A DNA stretch of 10,550 nt from Cytophagales bacterium (lineage in GTDB: Bacteria > Bacteroidota > Bacteroidia > Cytophagales > Amoebophilaceae), in NCBI GenBank assembly GCA_022360235.1, contig JAKSDE010000476.1, forward strand, positions 1-10,550, in the 5' to 3' direction. Both the position numbers and the translations under genes were made by a program. The notes under the pieces were generated by a model, which searched no databases, had not been told where the DNA came from, and worked only from the letters and a program-made list of their open reading frames with translations. How positions within the stretch are numbered: the stretch's first letter is position 1; every line of letters starts with the position of its first letter. Of the stretch, positions 6,225 to 10,550 are shown piece after piece.

Positions 6225-6934
6225 TTCTTGGTCAGGTGTACTCCTGCATACACGAAGGGCGTATCTAAGAGGGCTAGTACGGCTTTAAAACTATATTGTC
6301 CTAAGACAATTTGTATCCATAGTTGTATACCCACTGGTTGGGTGTGTTCATTGCCATCTACCATAGGCCATATTACCATTGCAATGGTCATGCCTACCAC
6401 TGTATCTACCAACTGACTCAGTAGGGTAGACGCATTATTTCTCAGCCATAAATACCTTTTATGGGAAAGCTTTCGCCAAAATTCAAACGCTTGGATATCT
6501 ACGAATTGTGCTGTAAGGTAAGCTATCATGGCACTAAACATAATAAGGGGTAGTAAGCCAAATATTTGGTTAAAAGATTTCTCGTCTACAGGTGAGTCGT
6601 TCGCGATAGGGACCTTATTAGCAATCCATACGAGTATAGTGATCAAGATACTCACCCCAAATCCACTCAATACAAGTATTTTGGCTCGTTTGGGACCATA
6701 AATTTCAGAGATGATATCTGTGATTAAAAAGGTGATAGGATAAATAATTACAGCGCAAGAAAGTGGTAACCCAAGGAAGATAAAGAACTTGCCTGCTATT
6801 ACATTACTAAGCACCACGCAAGTGATGAAAATACTTGCTAGTACCATAAAAGCTCCCTCTGATTTACTAACTGCTTTATCGTTTTCTAGGATGTTGTTGG
6901 TAGGCTCTACAATAGTTTTCTCTTTTGTATTCAT
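6200..6934 (-). CDS. Queuosine precursor transporter, YhhQ/VUT family (first of pair)
   Basis: The 244-residue product is a paralogue of the next gene and has the same signatures: YPITFLITDIISEIYGPKRA (65-84), AQFVDIQAFEFWRKL (142-156) and WLRNNASTLLSQLVDT (163-178). The acidic residues in TDIISE and the VDI and LVDT aspartates, typical of the family, are kept in both copies, so neither looks degraded. A hydrophilic N-terminus (1-26) precedes about six membrane segments. It is the first gene of the pair and is read from a Bacteroidetes-type -7 element divergent from leuS. An intracellular bacterium could use such a carrier to take up queuine or precursors from its host. Whether the two copies differ in substrate or work together cannot be told from the sequence. 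Confidence 0.87.
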   Translation of the reverse strand: MNTKEKTIVEPTNNILENDKAVSKSEGAFMVLASIFITCVVLSNVIAGKFFIFLGLPLSCAVIIYPITFLITDIISEIYGPKRAKILVLSGFGVSILITILVWIANKVPIANDSPVDEKSFNQIFGLLPLIMFSAMIAYLTAQFVDIQAFEFWRKLSHKRYLWLRNNASTLLSQLVDTVVGMTIAMVIWPMVDGNEHTQPVGIQLWIQIVLGQYSFKAVLALLDTPFVYAGVHLTKKWIGLQSN

Positions 6935-6994
6935 ACGCTTGACGATAGTGAAGCAACTGTTAGAGAATTAGCAATAACTTAAACTACAAATAAA

Positions 6995-7002
6995 CAAATT
7001 TA
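6995..7002 (-). promoter_or_regulatory. Bacteroidetes -7 element for the transporter pair
   Basis: On the minus strand this reads TAAATTTG, matching TAnnTTTG, about 60 bases upstream of the first transporter start. It is the same eight bases found upstream of the Rpn gene. Confidence 0.45.
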
Positions 7003-7015
7003 TTCGTAAAAAAAC

Positions 7016-7023
7016 TAATTTTG
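7016..7023 (+). promoter_or_regulatory. Bacteroidetes -7 element for leuS
   Basis: The sequence TAATTTTG matches TAnnTTTG, 32 bases upstream of the leuS ATG. No clear -33 TTTG is seen. It lies only 13 bases from the divergent element of the transporter genes, so the two promoters must overlap. Confidence 0.45.
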
Positions 7024-7055
7024 TAGCACGTTGAAGGAAACAATGCACTTAATGT

Positions 7056-9824
7056 ATGGCAAACTACAATTTCAAGGAAATAGAAAAAAAGTGGCAAAGC
7101 TATTGGAAAGCGCACCACCTCTTTAGAACTTCATTAGCTACAAGCAAGCCCAAGTTTTATGTCTTAGACATGTTCCCTTATCCCTCTGGCGCGGGTCTCC
7201 ATGTTGGTCATCCACAGGGGTATATTGCTTCTGATATAGTGGCAAGGTATAAAAGAAGCAAAGGCTACAACGTTCTTCACCCTATGGGCTTTGATGCTTT
7301 TGGCTTGCCGGCAGAGCAATATGCTATTCAAACAGGGCAACATCCCGCTGTAACTACAGCAAAGAATATTCGCCGATACAAACAACAGCTTAAGCAATTA
7401 GGCTTTTCTTTTGATTGGGATAGAGAAGTGCGTACTTGTGCCCCTACTTACTACCAATGGACCCAGTGGATTTTTTTGAAGTTGTTCCAAAGTTGGTATA
7501 ACAACGATTTACAAAAAGCACAGCCCATTAAAAGCTTAATCTCAATTTTCGAGCAAGCAGGAAATGGTAAGGTTAAGGCTGCCTGTGATGATGATACCCC
7601 TGTGTTTACGGCAGCAGCATGGAAAAAGATGACTGAAAAAGAACAGCAATTTATCCTTCTTAAATACAGACTTGCTTTCTTATCAGATACAATGGTCAAC
7701 TGGTGCCCTGCGTTGGGAACCGTACTTGCTAATGAAGAGGTGAAGGAGGGGCGTTCTGAAAGAGGAGGTTACCCAGTTATTCGCAAAAAAATGAAGCAAT
7801 GGAGCCTTCGTATAACAGCTTATGCAGCTAGATTGTTGGATGATTTGGAGCAGCTAGACTGGCCTACTTCTATCAAGGAAATACAGCGAAACTGGATCGG
7901 AAAGTCAGAAGGAGTCGAACTGCTATTTAAAGCAGTAGTGGGTGAAAAAACGGTTAATGTCAAAGTTTTCACAACACGAATTGATACAATTTTTGGTACC
8001 TCTTATCTTGCCTTGGCCCCTGAGCATGATTTAGTTGAACAACTTACATTAGTTGAAAGGCAGAGGGCAGTCAAAGATTATGTAGCCAAAGCCAAAAATC
8101 GCTCTGAAAGAACGCAAATGCGTGAAGTGAACCAGGTTACAGGCGTATTTACAGGCGCCTATGCTACACATCCTTTTACAGGAGGGAAAATACCGATCTG
8201 GGTAACGGATTACGTTTTAACAGGCTATGGTACAGGAGCCATTATGGGCGTACCTGCCCATGATAGCCGTGATTATGCTTTTGCTAAACATTTTGCGCTA
8301 CCCATTATAGAAGTGGTAGCAGGAGGCAATGTTAGTCAAGAAGCTTATGAAGCAAAGGAGGGCAAGCTCATTAATTCTGACTTTTTGAATGGCCTTTCTG
8401 TCAAGGTAGCTACAGAAGAAGTAATGAAGCGTCTAGGAAAAATAGGCATACGAAAGGTGAATTATCGCCTTCGCGATGCCATCTTTAGTCGTCAACGCTA
8501 CTGGGGAGAGCCTTTTCCTATCTATTATAAAGACGGGATACCTTATGCCCTTGCAGAAGCTAAGCTTCCTCTTGAATTGCCTGAAGTAAAAACATATCAA
8601 CCCACTGATGCAGGAAACCCCCCGCTAGGCCATGCAGCTAACTGGAAAACGGACGAAGGTTATCCATTGGAGCTGAACACTATGCCTGGCTGGGCAGGGT
8701 CTAGCTGGTACTTTTTTCGCTATATGGATACACACAATAACGCGGCTTTTGTAGGAAAAGAAGCACAGGCTTACTGGAAAGCAGTAGATCTTTATATGGG
8801 CGGTGCAGAGCATGCAACAGGTCACTTACTCTATGCGCGATTCTGGACAAAATTCTTGTACGACTTGGGATACGTAAACACGAAAGAGCCTTTCCAAAAA
8901 CTCATTAACCAAGGAATGATTCAGCGTAGGGCTAACTTTGTCTATCGCGTTAAAGGAACCAATCAGTTTGTAAGTTATAATTTAAAGGAGCCTTATGAGA
9001 CCCTTCCGCTTTACGTAGCTACTGATCTTGTGAATAACGATGTGTTGGACATAACGGCCTTTAAAAAGTGGCGTCCTGACTTTAAGCAGGCAACTTTTAT
9101 TTTGGAAGAGGGTCAATACATCTGTGGAGGGGAGGTAGAGAAAATGTCGAAGTCAAAATATAATGTAGTAAATCCTGATGAGGTGGTTGAAGAATATGGG
9201 GCTGATACATTTAGACTTTATGCGATGTTCTTAGGTCCTCTAGCACAAGCTAAGACTTGGAATACCCATGGTATCGATGGAGTGTTTCGATTTCTCACCA
9301 AGCTCTGGAAGTTGTTTCACGATAAAGAGGGCCGATGGAATGTCTCAGATACGCCACCTACAGAAGAGGAATTAAAAGTTATCCATAAGACCATCCAAAA
9401 AATCGAAGAAGCCATTGCACGTTATGCCTTCAATACAGCTGTGAGTACTTTTATGATCTGTGTCAATGCGCTAACTACCTTACAATGTAATAAAAAAGGT
9501 GTATTGCAAGATTTAGTTATCTTATTAGCGCCTTTTGCTCCTCACATTGCAGAAGAACTTTGGCAACTGCTTGGACATAAAGAAAGTGTAGTAAAAGCAC
9601 CTTTTCCTTCTTATAAGGAACAGTATATACAGGAGGAGATGTTTGAATATCCCATTACTATTAATGGCAAAAAGCGGGCAAAAATGTCTTTTCCCTTAGC
9701 TATACCACGCGAAGCCATGGAGCAACAAATACTTACTGCTGAAAAGATACAAAAGTGGATGAAAGGGCAAAAACCGAAAAAGATGATTATTGTACCCCAA
9801 AAGATTGTGAATATTGTAGTATAG
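7056..9824 (+). CDS. leuS: Leucyl-tRNA synthetase
   Basis: This cytoplasmic class I synthetase charges tRNA-Leu and edits mischarged products. The 922-residue length is normal for Bacteroidetes LeuRS. Domains in order: Rossmann fold with the HIGH motif as HVGH (49-52) in FPYPSGAGLHVGHP; an insertion at about 152-210 followed by NWCPALGTVLANEEV (215-229), as in Bacteroidetes enzymes; the CP1 editing domain with TTRIDTIFG (306-314, usually TTRPDT) and VPAHDSRD (399-406) carrying the conserved D403; the leucine-specific region with MPGWAGSSWYFFRYMD (543-558) and GGAEHATGHLLYARFW (582-597); KMSKS (696-700); then the helical anticodon-binding domain with APFAPHIAEELW (825-836) and the C-terminal domain ending KKMIIVPQKIVNIVV. 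All catalytic and editing motifs are present, so it should be active. The ATG at 7056 is preferred because the upstream ATGs at 7043 and 7052 are out of frame. It is transcribed alone; no downstream co-oriented gene is seen. Confidence 0.97.
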   Translation: MANYNFKEIEKKWQSYWKAHHLFRTSLATSKPKFYVLDMFPYPSGAGLHVGHPQGYIASDIVARYKRSKGYNVLHPMGFDAFGLPAEQYAIQTGQHPAVTTAKNIRRYKQQLKQLGFSFDWDREVRTCAPTYYQWTQWIFLKLFQSWYNNDLQKAQPIKSLISIFEQAGNGKVKAACDDDTPVFTAAAWKKMTEKEQQFILLKYRLAFLSDTMVNWCPALGTVLANEEVKEGRSERGGYPVIRKKMKQWSLRITAYAARLLDDLEQLDWPTSIKEIQRNWIGKSEGVELLFKAVVGEKTVNVKVFTTRIDTIFGTSYLALAPEHDLVEQLTLVERQRAVKDYVAKAKNRSERTQMREVNQVTGVFTGAYATHPFTGGKIPIWVTDYVLTGYGTGAIMGVPAHDSRDYAFAKHFALPIIEVVAGGNVSQEAYEAKEGKLINSDFLNGLSVKVATEEVMKRLGKIGIRKVNYRLRDAIFSRQRYWGEPFPIYYKDGIPYALAEAKLPLELPEVKTYQPTDAGNPPLGHAANWKTDEGYPLELNTMPGWAGSSWYFFRYMDTHNNAAFVGKEAQAYWKAVDLYMGGAEHATGHLLYARFWTKFLYDLGYVNTKEPFQKLINQGMIQRRANFVYRVKGTNQFVSYNLKEPYETLPLYVATDLVNNDVLDITAFKKWRPDFKQATFILEEGQYICGGEVEKMSKSKYNVVNPDEVVEEYGADTFRLYAMFLGPLAQAKTWNTHGIDGVFRFLTKLWKLFHDKEGRWNVSDTPPTEEELKVIHKTIQKIEEAIARYAFNTAVSTFMICVNALTTLQCNKKGVLQDLVILLAPFAPHIAEELWQLLGHKESVVKAPFPSYKEQYIQEEMFEYPITINGKKRAKMSFPLAIPREAMEQQILTAEKIQKWMKGQKPKKMIIVPQKIVNIVV

Positions 9825-9925
9825 CTTGTTTCTGCTAGCGCTTTGGCTGCTAACTGCCTCACCTTTTATTCTGCTTTATCAAAGTTTTAGAGATAGCGTT
9901 GTACCCTTGCTGGCTTCTTAGGGGG

Positions 9926-9948
9926 CTGTAGAATCTTAAAAGATTCTA
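9926..9948. repeat. Third copy of the 16-nt motif, within a palindrome
   Basis: CTGTAGAATCTTAAAA here is continued by GATTCTA, so that TAGAATCT and AGATTCTA form a perfect 8-bp stem with a TAAA loop. It lies about 100 bases after the leuS stop. It may be a solo end of an insertion sequence or serve as a leuS 3' hairpin; no T-run follows, so a terminator call is weak. Confidence 0.45.
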
Positions 9949-10071
9949 TCCAATTATAGGTCTCCTTTAGATTAGCAGAGTGTAATTATTTAAATAAAAT
10001 CGTTTTGTTGGGGATGTGCCTTTAGAAGGGATTCAAACAAAGATAAATCATTAGGCTACTATCGTTGTTAT

Positions 10072-10147
10072 GGTGTGGAAAAGTGGATAAAACCACCCTA
10101 TGAAAGGGAAAGCTAATTGACAAGCGTTTTATCCACTTTTCCACACC
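10072..10147. repeat. Perfect 22-bp inverted repeat with DnaA-box-like arms
   Basis: The arms at 10072-10093 and 10126-10147 are perfect reverse complements, separated by 32 bases. Each arm carries two overlapping 9-mers that match the DnaA box TTATCCACA at 8 of 9 positions: TTATCCACT and TTTTCCACA, read as AGTGGATAA and TGTGGAAAA on the left arm. No T-run follows, no target duplication flanks it, and no protein is encoded, so a terminator or transposon reading is less attractive. A DnaA-binding site is a possibility, not shown. Confidence 0.7.
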
Positions 10148-10290
10148 CAGTAAGGGCTGGGAGTGGAGGGGCAATACTAACAGCAAAGCATTAAATTGCA
10201 AGTTTTAAATCGATTTTTTCAACTAAAACAAAGTGTTATGAACAAAAAATATTTGACAAACAGTAGGTAAGCTAACGTAAGCAGCATTTA

Positions 10291-10428
10291 GGATAGCGGC
10301 AAATTATATAGGCCTGAAAGCTATATAAAGCTTAACAATAGACTGAATCCGCTATCCTGTGATTACTATTAAGATCAGATGAAAGTTCAGGTAAAACCTA
10401 TTATTAAGGAGTTGGTATCATAGTAATC
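10291..10428. other. Cluster of nested inverted repeats, possible structured RNA
   Basis: GGATAGCGG (10291-10299) pairs with CCGCTATCC (10349-10357); inside it TTATATAG (10304-10311) pairs with CTATATAA (10321-10328). Directly after, GATTACTA (10361-10368) pairs with TAGTAATC (10421-10428), enclosing a small AGGT/ACCT hairpin near 10390-10400. Two consecutive closed domains with inner helices look like a folded RNA or a regulatory region; no known RNA family is recognised. Confidence 0.35.
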
Positions 10429-10450
10429 GTCTGCTGCTTCCATAGCTTGC

Positions 10451-10458
10451 TAATTTTG
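10451..10458 (+). promoter_or_regulatory. Bacteroidetes -7-like element
   Basis: TAATTTTG is the same octamer as upstream of leuS and matches TAnnTTTG. It would drive a plus-strand gene starting at or beyond the window's right edge. Confidence 0.3.
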
Positions 10459-10550
10459 TTTAGTATTGGTTGATGACACTAAAATTAAAAAAATATGACA
10501 AAAAATATACTCAAAAGTTTGGAAAATCCATGAAAGTCTATTGGCTTTAA

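Larger units (their letters stand above)
9825..10550. other. 726-bp gene-free region rich in inverted repeats
   Basis: No coding gene, tRNA or rRNA is recognised on either strand. It holds, left to right, a copy of the 16-nt repeat motif within an 8-bp hairpin (9929-9948), a perfect 22-bp inverted repeat, an AT-rich stretch (about 10185-10265), nested inverted repeats (10291-10428) and a promoter-like element (10451-10458). A 12-codon frame from ATG at 10495 ends before the window does and is too short to call. Confidence 0.6.

Noticed and set aside
10072..10147. The 22-bp inverted repeat as a rho-independent terminator of leuS
   Set aside because: It lies about 250 bases after the stop, has a 32-nt loop and lacks a T-run on either side.
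1..10550. CRISPR array, tRNA or rRNA genes
   Set aside because: No regularly spaced short repeats, and no tRNA arm or rRNA signature sequences were seen on either strand.

Overview
The window looks like part of the chromosome of an AT-rich Bacteroidetes, most likely an intracellular symbiont of the Amoebophilus/Cardinium type. The evidence is the Bacteroidetes form of leucyl-tRNA synthetase, several copies of the Bacteroidetes -7 promoter element TAnnTTTG, weak or absent Shine-Dalgarno sequences, an ankyrin-like lipoprotein, an Rpn-type nuclease gene, and many decayed mobile pieces. The genus is inferred from gene content; no database search was possible.

The left part (1-2730) is accessory DNA. 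Two identical 120-bp direct repeats (1-120 and 2026-2145) bracket an intact Rpn/PD-(D/E)XK nuclease gene and a broken plasmid-type Rep_3 initiator gene whose C-terminal half survives in another frame. Directly after the second repeat is the 3' end of a GC-rich group II intron: the end of the maturase domain, an intact HNH domain, a complete ribozyme domain V and a domain VI hairpin. The reverse transcriptase and the 5' part of the ribozyme are missing. A 35-bp sequence just after the intron occurs again at 5154-5188.

The middle part (2857-6934) is all on the minus strand: ADP-heptose epimerase hldD, a lipoprotein with degenerate ankyrin-like repeats, a 758-bp decayed stretch holding an 78-bp miniature inverted-repeat element with a 5-bp target duplication, and two overlapping paralogous transporters of the YhhQ/VUT (queuosine precursor) family. 

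The right part begins with leuS on the plus strand, divergent from the transporters across a 121-bp region holding back-to-back Bacteroidetes promoter elements. After leuS come 726 bases without a recognisable gene. They hold a perfect 22-bp inverted repeat whose arms each carry two 8/9 DnaA-box matches, then a cluster of nested inverted repeats, then a promoter-like element.

The hldD, transporter and leuS genes are core functions (cell envelope, tRNA modification supply, translation). The rest is a record of plasmid integration, intron invasion and decay. I see no complete new multi-gene system. The most unusual items are the DnaA-box-like palindrome, the repeat-bracketed plasmid remnant, the miniature element and the fused tandem transporter pair.
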